NCBI GenBank assembly: GCA_004010835.2
Contig: CP030868.2
Span: 1,798,001-1,862,000 of the forward strand
Length of the DNA: 64,000 nucleotides
Source of the DNA: Oenococcus sp. UCMA 16435
GTDB taxonomy: Bacteria > Bacillota > Bacilli > Lactobacillales > Lactobacillaceae
Direction: 5' to 3'
A program made the position numbers and the translations under genes. Shown here one piece after another: positions 44,110 through 52,873 of the stretch; position 1 is the first letter of the stretch; each line of letters opens with the position of its first letter. The notes under the pieces were generated by a model. It did not search any database and was not told the origin of the DNA. It saw only the letters and a program-made list of their open reading frames with translations.

Positions 44110-44964
44110 ATGACAGAAAAAATTTCTACCGTTTTTAAAGATTTTGCTTTTAAAGATTCGCAATTGACTCTCTTAGCGGGGCCTTGTGCAATTGAATCAT
44201 ATGAAACTTGTGCTCAAGTTGCCGAGAAATTAAAGGAAATTACTGAAAAGCTCCATATTAACTATGTTTTTAAGTCTTCCTTTGATAAAGCCAATCGGAG
44301 TTCTGCTGATTCTGATAGAGGCAGTGGCTTGGAAAAGGGCCTTGCAATTTTGGAAAAAATCAAGAAAGATTTTGATTTACCAATTGTGACAGATGTCCAT
44401 GAATCATACCAATGCGAACCGGTTAGCAAAGTTGCCGATGTTCTTCAAATACCAGCGTTTCTGAGTCGACAAACTGATCTGCTATTGGCGGCTGCGAAAA
44501 CCGGTAAAGTCGTTAACATAAAAAAAGGTCAGTTTATGGCACCTGAAGATATTAAATCAGCGACTTCGAAAATCAATTCTATTACATCAAAGATTTTGAT
44601 AACCGAGCGGGGAAGCAGTTTTGGTTATCATCGTTTAATTGTTGATATGACTGGCTTGATTGAGATGAGGGAAGCTGGTTTTCCAATAATATTTGATGCG
44701 ACCCATTCCGTTCAAGTGCCTAGTGCTCATGGGAATCATTCCGGTGGCAACCGGGATTATGCTTTTCCATTGATGCGAGCTGCTTTGGCAGTTGGTGTTG
44801 ACGGCATTTTCGCGGAAGTTCATCCAAATCCACCAGAGGCTATATCTGATGCTGATAATCAGATATATTTAAGTAAGATTGAACCAATTTTGGAATCCGC
44901 CAATCATATTTATCAGGAACACTTGGATAGCCAAGAAGAGAGGTCTGCTGATGGCCTACTATGA
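44110..44964 (+). CDS. kdsA: 3-deoxy-8-phosphooctulonate (Kdo-8-P) synthase, metal-dependent class
   Basis: 284 residues along the whole KdsA pattern: LLAGPCAIES, FKSSFDKANRSS, TDVHE, LQIPAFLSRQTDLL, KKGQFMAP, ITERGSSFGY, FDATHSVQVP, EVHPNPPEAISDADNQ. The metal ligands Cys26, His199, Glu236 and Asp247 are all present; E. coli KdsA has Asn in place of the Cys, so this is the metal-dependent class. It condenses arabinose-5-phosphate and PEP to Kdo-8-phosphate. This is unexpected in a Gram-positive without lipopolysaccharide. AAGGAG precedes the ATG, and the next gene overlaps by 14 bases. Confidence 0.93.
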   Translation: MTEKISTVFKDFAFKDSQLTLLAGPCAIESYETCAQVAEKLKEITEKLHINYVFKSSFDKANRSSADSDRGSGLEKGLAILEKIKKDFDLPIVTDVHESYQCEPVSKVADVLQIPAFLSRQTDLLLAAAKTGKVVNIKKGQFMAPEDIKSATSKINSITSKILITERGSSFGYHRLIVDMTGLIEMREAGFPIIFDATHSVQVPSAHGNHSGGNRDYAFPLMRAALAVGVDGIFAEVHPNPPEAISDADNQIYLSKIEPILESANHIYQEHLDSQEERSADGLL

Positions 44965-45904
44965 GATCGCTCGTGATGTGTTTGCTAAGGAATCGGCCGA
45001 ACTTGCAAAAGTGGCTGAACGTTTGGATGATAAATTTGATCAATTAGTCACCTTAATTAATGACACGAAAGGCCGAATCGTATTCATTGGGATTGGTAAG
45101 TCACAGATTATTGCCGAAAAAATTTCAGCTTCGCTTTCATCAGTTTCAGTGCATAGCTTTACAGTTGATGCCGGAACAGCTTATCACGGAGATCTTGGTC
45201 GAATATCAGATGAGGATTTATTGATTTTCGTTTCAAATAGCGGAGAAACACAAGAGGTTGTTCAGACTCTTTTTGCATTGCAAACGATTTATCCGAAGGG
45301 TATTAGAAGTGTTTCTCTTACCGGAAATTTGGATTCGACTCTTGCGGTTAACACTGACTTGGCTTTTGATCTTGGCGTCTCCAAAGAAGCTGATATTACA
45401 GGGTTGGCTCCGACTAGCTCAACGACGGCAACACTTGTTTTTGGGGATGCTTTGCTGGCAGCCTTGGAAAAAAGTATTTCCTTTAACAGAAATCAATTTG
45501 CTTTATATCATCCTGGTGGGACAATTGGAAAACTCTTGCTTCAAAGGGTCAAACATGTTATGCACAGCAAAGTTCCTTATGTTAACGAAGATACGCCAAT
45601 TAATGAGGTTATTTATCAAATCAGTGATTATGGTATCGGAATGACTTTGGTTAAAGATAAAAACAGTGGCAAGGCAATTGGAATTGTCACCGATGGAGAT
45701 ATTAGAAAAAAATTCTTATCGGTCCAATCTGTTAAAAAATCAGTTGCCTCTGATTATATGACGAAGGGCTTTGTCAGTATTAATCAGGAAAGAAGGAATA
45801 GAACTGCCTGGCAGTTAATGGCCAATCATGGAATTTCGAACTTAGTTGTTATCGATAATGATGAAAATGTGGTTGGTGTTGCAACCGTCCATGATGTTTT
45901 GTAA
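44951..45904 (+). CDS. kdsD: Arabinose-5-phosphate isomerase (SIS + two CBS domains)
   Basis: 317 residues. The SIS domain (residues ~30-165) has GIGKSQIIAEKISASLSSV, HGDLGRI and FVSNSGET, and is followed by two CBS domains (~195-317), the standard KdsD layout and length. It converts ribulose-5-phosphate to arabinose-5-phosphate, the substrate of KdsA. ATG 44951 lies inside the end of kdsA after GAAGAGAGG, so the two are translationally coupled. It supplies the first step, and no kdsB or kdsC lies in the window. Confidence 0.92.
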   Translation: MAYYEIARDVFAKESAELAKVAERLDDKFDQLVTLINDTKGRIVFIGIGKSQIIAEKISASLSSVSVHSFTVDAGTAYHGDLGRISDEDLLIFVSNSGETQEVVQTLFALQTIYPKGIRSVSLTGNLDSTLAVNTDLAFDLGVSKEADITGLAPTSSTTATLVFGDALLAALEKSISFNRNQFALYHPGGTIGKLLLQRVKHVMHSKVPYVNEDTPINEVIYQISDYGIGMTLVKDKNSGKAIGIVTDGDIRKKFLSVQSVKKSVASDYMTKGFVSINQERRNRTAWQLMANHGISNLVVIDNDENVVGVATVHDVL

Positions 45905-45947
45905 AAAACTTATAGGAAAAATGATTTTTAAGATATCTATTTGGAGG

Positions 45948-45976
45948 GACTAATCTTGTGATTAGTTCTTTTTTTA
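45948..45976 (+). terminator. Terminator after kdsD
   Basis: GACTAATC, loop TTGT, GATTAGTTC and a long T-run. Confidence 0.83.
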
Positions 45977-46150
45977 AACTTTTTTGACTGGTCTCTTATT
46001 TTCTAAATTTTAATACTTATGGTCTTTACTCTTTTTGATTAATGTTATATATGATGTGTATGTATGGATTGCGAAGCTTGATCCTGAAATAAATTCGAGC
46101 TGAAGTAAGTTTATTGATGGCTTATATTTTAAAAAAAGAGGTTACGATAT

Positions 46151-47236
46151 ATGAAACCTGAAAATATTATTAGTTCAAAAAAATCTATCGATGTTATTGA
46201 TTCTGAAAAAATTCCCAGCGAAATGCGGGCATGGGAAGTGGTTAACCCGGCACCAATTGATAGTTCGCCTTCTCCGATACGCTTTACAAAGCGTTCCGTT
46301 CCAGTTCCCAAGACTGGCGAAGTGCTGGTTCGGGTTATTTCATGTGGCATTTGCCATACTGATCTTCATGTTACCGAAGGCGATCTTCTGGTTCACCACT
46401 CTCATGTAATTCCTGGACATGAAATTATTGGTCGGGTCGTAGCTAACGGCCCGCAAACAAATCGTTTTAATTTAGGCGATCGAATTGGAGTCCCTTGGCT
46501 GCGTTGGACCTGTGGCGTATGCGCTTATTGTCGGGCCGGCAAAGAAAATCTTTGTCCTAATTCGCTTTACACCGGTTGGGATCACGATGGTGGCTATGCT
46601 GAATATGTGACTGTTCCTGAAGGATTTGCATACCGAATTCCTGCTGAGTTCAACTCAATAACCGCTGCACCGCTCCTTTGTGCCGGTATCATCGGTTATC
46701 ATGCCTTTCGTCGGGCAAACATTCCGGCCGGTGGCCGCTTAGGCCTATATGGTTTTGGCGGATCGGCTCATTTAGCAGCCCAGATTGCCATTGCTCAGGG
46801 TATTGAAGTTCATGTGTTCACTCGTGGCAAAGATGCACAGCGTTTTGCTTTGGAACTTGGTGCAGCCTCGGCACAGGGTGTTTATGATTTGCCACCATTT
46901 CCTTTGGATTCATCGATCCTTTTTGCTCCGGTTGGCGATATTGTGCCAAAAGCTCTTGAAGGCTTGGCGGCTGGAGGAACATTAGCTCTTGCTGGTATTC
47001 ATTTAACTGATGTTCCTTCACTTAATTATCAGAAACATTTGTTTCATGAAAAAGTTCTTACGAGTGTTGAGAGCAATACTCGCCGCGATGGCGAAGAATT
47101 CTTAACTTTGGCCGATCGGTTGAAGATTCATCCAAAGACCACTGAATATCCCTTTGAACATGCCGACCAAGCGCTTCGCCATTTGTCGCATGGCGATATG
47201 CAGGGCGCCTGTGTTTTACGAATTAGTGAAGGCTAA
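46151..47236 (+). CDS. Zinc-dependent alcohol dehydrogenase (MDR family)
   Basis: 361 residues. The catalytic zinc ligands lie in SCGICHTDLH and GHEIIGRVV. The structural zinc lobe is CGVCAYCRAGKENLC (four Cys), and the Rossmann motif is GLYGFGGSAHLAAQIA. It belongs to the AdhP-like branch that often has an acyl-independent alcohol/aldehyde range. It starts with about 25 extra residues before the usual N-terminus. A GAGGTTACGATAT stretch gives a moderate ribosome site. It is monocistronic. Confidence 0.9.
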   Translation: MKPENIISSKKSIDVIDSEKIPSEMRAWEVVNPAPIDSSPSPIRFTKRSVPVPKTGEVLVRVISCGICHTDLHVTEGDLLVHHSHVIPGHEIIGRVVANGPQTNRFNLGDRIGVPWLRWTCGVCAYCRAGKENLCPNSLYTGWDHDGGYAEYVTVPEGFAYRIPAEFNSITAAPLLCAGIIGYHAFRRANIPAGGRLGLYGFGGSAHLAAQIAIAQGIEVHVFTRGKDAQRFALELGAASAQGVYDLPPFPLDSSILFAPVGDIVPKALEGLAAGGTLALAGIHLTDVPSLNYQKHLFHEKVLTSVESNTRRDGEEFLTLADRLKIHPKTTEYPFEHADQALRHLSHGDMQGACVLRISEG

Positions 47237-47405
47237 ATCATCGCTTGAGAAAATTATTAATTAAAAAATCGAATGAATCAACAGCTCGAATATTCATAAA
47301 AGGTGTACTAATGCTATAACTAGTATGCATTATATAGGTGGATGGGTTATTCTTGTGATATCGCAATCTAATTTTTGATTAATAATCTTTATGGAGCTAA
47401 TTAGC

Positions 47406-48035
47406 ATGGATTTTACAAAACGACAAACTCACATTATTAATATGCTGAAACAAACTAGTCCGTTAACGAGCGAAAAAATTGCAGGTAATCTGGATCTTAG
47501 TGTTTCGACCATTAGACCGGATTTGCGTTTCCTAACCTCGGTCGAAATTTTGAACGCCCGTCCAAAAGTAGGTTACGAGTTTAAAGGCAATCAATTATTG
47601 GACTTTGATTATGATCGCGTTTATAAAACGCCTATTTCAGACATTTTGCTTCCAACAACTGAAATCAAGGCTAACGACACTCTTCAAGCTGCTGTCAGCA
47701 AACTATTTTTAAAAGATGTTGGTTCACTATACGTAGTGAACGAAAAAGGCGACTTGGTCGGTTTGATTTCTCGAAAAGACCTTTTACGAGCCAGCCTGAA
47801 TAATAGCAATGTTCAATCGATGATGGCCAGTATTGTAATGACGAGAATGCCGAATATTATTACAGCGACTCCTGATATGTCGGTTATTGCAGCTGGCCGA
47901 CTGTTGTTGCTTCATAAGGTTGATTCTTTGCCTGTGGTGGAAAAGAAATCGAGCCGTCACGCGATTGGGAAAATAACCAAAAACAGAATTTTCCAACATT
48001 TCATCGAAATTGGTATGAAAACAACAAATAACTGA
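47406..48035 (+). CDS. CcpN/YqzB-like regulator (HTH + two CBS domains)
   Basis: 209 residues. The N-terminal HTH (LTSEKIAGNLDLSVSTIRPD) is followed by two CBS domains (~75-200). This is the layout of CcpN, the B. subtilis repressor of gluconeogenic genes and sRNA SR1. ATG 47406 is chosen because GGAG lies nine bases before it; ATG 47391 would overlap that site. In many Firmicutes it sits beside a PPDK regulatory protein and ppdK; here ppdK follows directly and no regulatory-protein gene is between them. Confidence 0.87.
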   Translation: MDFTKRQTHIINMLKQTSPLTSEKIAGNLDLSVSTIRPDLRFLTSVEILNARPKVGYEFKGNQLLDFDYDRVYKTPISDILLPTTEIKANDTLQAAVSKLFLKDVGSLYVVNEKGDLVGLISRKDLLRASLNNSNVQSMMASIVMTRMPNIITATPDMSVIAAGRLLLLHKVDSLPVVEKKSSRHAIGKITKNRIFQHFIEIGMKTTNN

Positions 48036-48056
48036 ATTTAAATTTAAATAAAAAAC

Positions 48057-48080
48057 GGGACGTGTTTTGTTCCTTTTTTT
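48057..48080 (+). terminator. Terminator of the CcpN-like gene
   Basis: GGGAC/GTTCC hairpin and seven T. Confidence 0.68.
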
Positions 48081-48198
48081 GTAATATTTATAATATTATT
48101 TTTTATAAAATACGTCATATTTAAAAAGATCATAAAAGCAATAGCTATGTTCTTTTGAAAGGCAAAGCCGGTTTACGGGCATTTATATGTAAATTTAA

Positions 48199-48234
48199 TG
48201 TAAGCGCTTGCTATTTTTTAAAATATATTATACA
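48199..48234 (+). promoter_or_regulatory. cre site and promoter of ppdK
   Basis: TGTAAGCGCTTGCT (48199-48212) is a near-perfect cre. The -35-like TTGCTA (48208-48213) overlaps it, and TATACA (48229-48234) is a -10 candidate. Glucose repression of ppdK would follow. Confidence 0.62.
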
Positions 48235-48284
48235 TTATATATCGAACCAATAATACGTACTATTTGTTCAAAAGGAGCGAATAT

Positions 48285-50927
48285 ATGACTAAACAAATAT
48301 ATGACTTTTCAGAAGGCAATATGAAAATGCGTGACTTGTTGGGAGGAAAAGGCGCCAATTTGGCCGAAATGACTAATATGGGTCTGCCGGTTCCACATGG
48401 TTTTACCATTACAACCGAAGCGTGCCATGATTACCAACGAAGACAGGAATTAAGCGATCATCTTTTGGCGGAACTTAATCAGGCACTCAGTGCTTTGAGC
48501 ACACTAACCGACAAACAATTTAACGGATCCAATCATCCGCTGCTGGTTTCGGTTCGTTCGGGCGCGGCTATTTCGATGCCTGGAATGATGGACACAATTT
48601 TAAATATTGGCTTAAATGATCAAACTGTTCTTGCACTGGCAGAATTAACCGGTAATGAAAGATTTGCTTATGATAGCTATCGGCGTTTACTCGCTATGTT
48701 TGGAAATGTTGTCTATGGAATCCCAGAAGATTCCTTTGATCAAATATTGACAGATGCAAAAATTGTCAATAATTATCAATCTGACCTGGATTTAACAGTT
48801 GATGATTTAAAAGAAATTGTAGCCAAGTTCAAGAATCTTTATCAGACTTCCGACCATGGCGATTTTCCTCAGGACCCAAAAGAACAGCTATTAGCAGCGG
48901 TTAATTCGGTTTTTGATTCTTGGAATAATCATCGGGCACAAATTTACCGTCGCCAAAATAATATCTCAGAGAATCTTGGAACTGCAGTAAATATTCAAGA
49001 AATGGTTTTTGGCAACTATGGGGAAGATTCAGGGACAGGAGTTGCTTTTACTAGAAATCCATCAACCGGGGAGGAAGGCTTATTTGGAGAATATTTGCTT
49101 AATGCTCAAGGAGAGGATGTCGTCGCGGGCATTAGGACACCAAAATCTGTTGCTGTTTTAAAAGAATCGATGCCGGTATTATATGAGCAATTATTGGATA
49201 TCGCAAAAAAACTCGAAAATCATTATCGTGATATGCAGGACTTGGAATTTACGATCGAGAACAGCAAAATGTATTTGCTTCAGACCCGTAGCGGTAAACG
49301 AACGCCAACTGCAGCTGTAAAAATTGCTGTCGATCAAGTTAACGAAGGTTTGGTTAGCAAAAAAGAGGCTTTGCTTAGAGTTGAACCCGAGTCTGTTTCA
49401 AAAATGCTTCATCCAGAATTTGAAAAGAATGATCTTCAACAGCATGATATCTTAACAACTGGGTTACCGGCTTCTCCAGGTGCTGCAACCGGACAAGTTT
49501 ATTTCACTGCTGAAGATGCAAAGCTGGCTAGTGACAATAATAAAAAAGTTGTTTTGATGCGTGCTGATACCTCTCCGGAAGATATCGAGGGGATGATTGT
49601 TAGTCAGGCAATTGTTACTTCACGTGGAGGCATGACATCACATGCAGCCGTTGTAGCGCGTGGGATGGCTTCGACCGGTGTTGTTGGAGCCCACGAACTG
49701 GAAGTCGATTATCAAAAGAAGGTTGCAAAAGTGAAGGATCGGTTGATTCACGAAGGCGATTGGGTTTCGGTCGACGGGACAACCGGGAATTTGTATTTAG
49801 GCAGAATCAAGACTACTGATGCAACGATTAGGGGTGAACTTTCTGTGTTGCTTGCATGGGCAAAATCAATTAGTAAAATGGGTGTTTATACAAACGCTGA
49901 TACACCGAAAGATTTTCAAAAAGCTTTGGACTTTGATGCCGATGGTATTGGTTTGACACGAACCGAGCACATGTTTTTCAAACCGGAACGCTTGTTACAA
50001 ATGCGCCGTTTGATTTTAGCTGAAGACGCCGAAGGCCGGAAGGATCCTCTGAAAAAACTTTTGCAAATGCAACAGGGTGATTTTTATGAAATTTACAAAT
50101 TAGCCGGCGACAAAGAGGTTACGATCAGATTATTGGATCCACCGCTTCATGAGTTCCTGCCTCACGATGAAAAGGAAATTCAAGCTGTTTCCGAACAAAC
50201 GCAAATTAGTTCGGAACGACTCAAAGACCGGATTGATTCCTTAAAAGAATTGAACCCTATGCTTGGGCATCGTGGAGATCGTCTGGCCGTTACTTTTCCG
50301 GATATTTACGAGATGCAGGTTCAGGCAATTATGAATGCTGTCGTTAGACTTCATAACGAAGGAATTGAGGTTCAACCTCATATTATGATCCCATTAACCG
50401 ATTCGAAACAGGAAATGGCCTGGGTTCGGAAACTGGTTGTTAAACAAATTGATCAAATATCTGCAGAAAATGATATTGCTGTTAAATATACAGTTGGAAC
50501 AATGATGGAAATGCCACGTGCGTGTGTGACTGCTGATGCAATCGCTGAATGTTCTGATTTCTTCAGTTTTGGTACTAATGATTTAACACAATTGACTTTT
50601 GGATATTCTCGAGATGATGTCGGTTCTTTTATGCCGGCATATATTAAAGAAGGAATTCTACCTGTTGATCCGTTCCAGACTGTCGATGTCGAGGGTGTTG
50701 GTGAACTGATGAAAATTGCCGTTATCAAGGGACGCAAAACGAAAAAGGATTTGCCAATCGGTGTCTGTGGTGAAGTTGGTGGCGATCCAAAATCAATCGA
50801 ATTTTTTGAGGAAATTGGTGTAACTTATGTTTCTTGTTCACCATATCGAGTACCAGTTGCACGTCTGGCCGCTGCACAAGCACATATCCGGAGTGTTTCG
50901 AGTGAACCTCAATTGGAAAAAGTTTAA
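48285..50927 (+). CDS. ppdK: Pyruvate, phosphate dikinase
   Basis: 880 residues in the usual order. The N-terminal nucleotide-binding domain begins GGKGANLAEMTNMGLPVPHG. The central phosphohistidine domain has SRGGMTSHAAVVARG (His453). The C-terminal TIM barrel has GVCGEVGGDP with catalytic Cys828. It interconverts pyruvate, ATP and phosphate with PEP, AMP and PPi. ATG 48285 lies nine bases after AAAGGAG. Its neighbour (CcpN-like) and the cre site place it in gluconeogenesis or PEP supply. PEP is also the co-substrate of KdsA. Confidence 0.95.
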   Translation: MTKQIYDFSEGNMKMRDLLGGKGANLAEMTNMGLPVPHGFTITTEACHDYQRRQELSDHLLAELNQALSALSTLTDKQFNGSNHPLLVSVRSGAAISMPGMMDTILNIGLNDQTVLALAELTGNERFAYDSYRRLLAMFGNVVYGIPEDSFDQILTDAKIVNNYQSDLDLTVDDLKEIVAKFKNLYQTSDHGDFPQDPKEQLLAAVNSVFDSWNNHRAQIYRRQNNISENLGTAVNIQEMVFGNYGEDSGTGVAFTRNPSTGEEGLFGEYLLNAQGEDVVAGIRTPKSVAVLKESMPVLYEQLLDIAKKLENHYRDMQDLEFTIENSKMYLLQTRSGKRTPTAAVKIAVDQVNEGLVSKKEALLRVEPESVSKMLHPEFEKNDLQQHDILTTGLPASPGAATGQVYFTAEDAKLASDNNKKVVLMRADTSPEDIEGMIVSQAIVTSRGGMTSHAAVVARGMASTGVVGAHELEVDYQKKVAKVKDRLIHEGDWVSVDGTTGNLYLGRIKTTDATIRGELSVLLAWAKSISKMGVYTNADTPKDFQKALDFDADGIGLTRTEHMFFKPERLLQMRRLILAEDAEGRKDPLKKLLQMQQGDFYEIYKLAGDKEVTIRLLDPPLHEFLPHDEKEIQAVSEQTQISSERLKDRIDSLKELNPMLGHRGDRLAVTFPDIYEMQVQAIMNAVVRLHNEGIEVQPHIMIPLTDSKQEMAWVRKLVVKQIDQISAENDIAVKYTVGTMMEMPRACVTADAIAECSDFFSFGTNDLTQLTFGYSRDDVGSFMPAYIKEGILPVDPFQTVDVEGVGELMKIAVIKGRKTKKDLPIGVCGEVGGDPKSIEFFEEIGVTYVSCSPYRVPVARLAAAQAHIRSVSSEPQLEKV

Positions 50928-50945
50928 AAATTTATCGTAATTTAA

Positions 50946-50985
50946 AAATCGTTGCTGGAAAAATTCCGGTAACGATTTTTTATTA
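50946..50985 (+). terminator. Terminator of ppdK
   Basis: AAATCGTT-GCTGG pairs with CCGGT-AACGATTT and a T-run. Confidence 0.85.
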
Positions 50986-51001
50986 AAGCTATTTTAAAAG
51001 A

Positions 51002-51895
51002 TTAATTTTGTTTTTCATATACCTGTGCAAATAGTCTTGCAAAATCTTTCATTTTCGTTGTTCCCAATTTTGGTTTATGAGCTCGATAATCAGCATAAAA
51101 GTCACTTTTTCGTATGCATTTTGTCATTTTTGCCAATTCTCTGGCAATTTTTTCCGGAATTCCTTGATTAGTTAATATTTTTAACATTTTATTATCACTG
51201 ATTTGCGAAGATTTTAAATTTGGATTTCCAATTTCTATTCCAATAATCTTGGCTATTTCTTGATAAGAAATTTCATCGCTTGCTACATATTGAATGTTTT
51301 TACCAGTTTGTTTGCTTGTTAAAGCCGCGGCAACAACTGGTGCAATATCTTCCGGAGCAACCCATGATTGGGTTTGATTAATATCGGCACTGGTTATGAT
51401 TTTTCCCTGTTGTTTAATATCCGCTAGACTGCTAAACAAGTTGTAATACATTGCAGTTGGCCGAATAAATGTGATGTTCACATCGTCTAATTTATTCAAT
51501 ATTTTTTCAATGACGTGGTACAAATAGAGGGCACCTGATTCACGACCTAGATTGGCACCGACACTACTCAAATTAACAACATGTTTAACATTTGATCGAT
51601 GAACAGCACCTGAATAAATATTTGCTTGTTTTTCGGCGATTTTCTCAATTCCATCTTCGGGATTAGCATTTGTTAAAGTGACCATCAGATAAACAGCATC
51701 TGCACCAGTGAAGGTTGTTGCGAGAAAGTTTTCATCGGCGATACTTCCGACGGCCGGAATTGCTTCTAATTTTTCGATATCTTTAACATGCTCGGCATTA
51801 TGTGTGATTACTGTAACTGAATGTCCTTTATCAACTAATTCTTTTGTTAAGGGAAGATTGATGTGTCCTAATGAACCCGTTAAAACGATTTTCAT
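51002..51895 (-). CDS. NmrA-like NAD(P)-binding protein (atypical SDR)
   Basis: 297 residues. The N-terminal TGSLGHINLPL takes the place of the Rossmann glycine motif, then VVNLSSVGANL and RPTAMYYN follow. NmrA-like proteins are quinone-oxidoreductase-like reductases or redox sensors; the function is unknown here. It has a strong ribosome site (AGGAGG) before ATG 51895. It is divergent from a TetR gene with two palindromes between them, so TetR control is likely. Confidence 0.83.
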   Translation of the reverse strand: MKIVLTGSLGHINLPLTKELVDKGHSVTVITHNAEHVKDIEKLEAIPAVGSIADENFLATTFTGADAVYLMVTLTNANPEDGIEKIAEKQANIYSGAVHRSNVKHVVNLSSVGANLGRESGALYLYHVIEKILNKLDDVNITFIRPTAMYYNLFSSLADIKQQGKIITSADINQTQSWVAPEDIAPVVAAALTSKQTGKNIQYVASDEISYQEIAKIIGIEIGNPNLKSSQISDNKMLKILTNQGIPEKIARELAKMTKCIRKSDFYADYRAHKPKLGTTKMKDFARLFAQVYEKQN

Positions 51896-51917
51896 AATCT
51901 TGATGCCTCCTGCTTAC

Positions 51918-51975
51918 ATTAATAGAGATAGATCAATCTCTATTAATAGAAAACTATAAAGATAATACTATCTTT
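51918..51975. promoter_or_regulatory. Two long palindromes between the NmrA-like and TetR genes
   Basis: Palindrome 1 has perfect 12-bp arms ATTAATAGAGAT (51918-51929) and ATCTCTATTAAT (51936-51947) with a 6-bp spacer. Palindrome 2 is AAAGATA-ATAC-TATCTTT (51958-51975). These are candidate TetR operators in the divergent promoter region. Confidence 0.68.
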
Positions 51976-52037
51976 TGTCAATACATATACGAATGTTGAT
52001 TGACAAGGATAAAACCATCTTTTATCATATAGACAAT

Positions 52038-52646
52038 ATGAATATTAAAGACCCGAAAAAGCATGATAAAATTCTCAAAGCGGCAACTAAATTGATCGTT
52101 TCAAATGGCTTGGCCGATATTTCAACAACTGCAATTGCCAAAAAAATCGGAATTGCTCAATCCAATATTTATTTGTATTTTAAAAACAAACGAGATTTGT
52201 TGCAGCAGGTTTATTTGGTTGCTGTAAATGAATTGAGTTTATACGCCAATCGGCGTGTTGCTGAAGATTCTTCGCTTTTGATAAAAATGGAGCAGTATAC
52301 AAGGGCTTTATATGATTTTTCAATCGAACGACCAAATACGATTTCTGTAATTGATATTATTCAACGCTCTTCGAATATTAAAATTGGTTTAACGGAATCA
52401 CAAAAGGGTTTGGCTAATCAAAAGATCCAAAGATTACTTCGCGAAAGTGCTTCTTCTCAAATTTTACGAACAAGTACAGTCGAAGTTCCTCGTGCGTTGA
52501 TTTTTAATACGATTTACTTTTATGCAAAAGGAATAACCAATCGAACAATAGATCAGAAAGATACTTCTTTAGATACAGTGGTAAAGATGATTATGGCAGC
52601 AATTTTAAAACCGGAATCCAATAGTGAATGGCTAAAAAATGTCTAA
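52038..52646 (+). CDS. TetR family regulator
   Basis: 202 residues. The HTH (ISTTAIAKKIGIAQSNIYLYFKNK, in two stretches) is typical TetR. The promoter TTGACA (52000-52005), 17 bp, TATCAT (52023-52028) predicts a start at about 52035, two or three bases before ATG 52038. Upstream in-frame codons would not be transcribed, so the message looks leaderless. It probably represses the divergent NmrA-like gene. Confidence 0.85.
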   Translation: MNIKDPKKHDKILKAATKLIVSNGLADISTTAIAKKIGIAQSNIYLYFKNKRDLLQQVYLVAVNELSLYANRRVAEDSSLLIKMEQYTRALYDFSIERPNTISVIDIIQRSSNIKIGLTESQKGLANQKIQRLLRESASSQILRTSTVEVPRALIFNTIYFYAKGITNRTIDQKDTSLDTVVKMIMAAILKPESNSEWLKNV

Positions 52647-52785
52647 GGGATTAGAGGTTTTTTATTTGTCTTTTTTTAAAAGGATATAGTTATTAAATTT
52701 TGTTATCTAGTTTTTGTAAATTTATTATAAGTTTCGGAATTAAAATTATTCGGAATGCTTTTCATTGTTTTGAGCGATAATTATA

Positions 52786-52815
52786 ATTGTTTTTTAACAA
52801 TTGTTAAAAAACAAT
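52786..52815. repeat. Perfect 30-bp palindrome
   Basis: ATTGTTTTTTAACAA (52786-52800) is followed by its exact reverse complement (52801-52815). It lies about 58 bases before the surface-protein gene and 140 bases after tetR. It could be a strong terminator with no loop to speak of, or a protein-binding site. Confidence 0.8.
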
Positions 52816-52873
52816 AGAGAGATTTTTATGTTAGGAGAGCGAGCTATTTAAAAAATAACCCGATTTATTTGGA

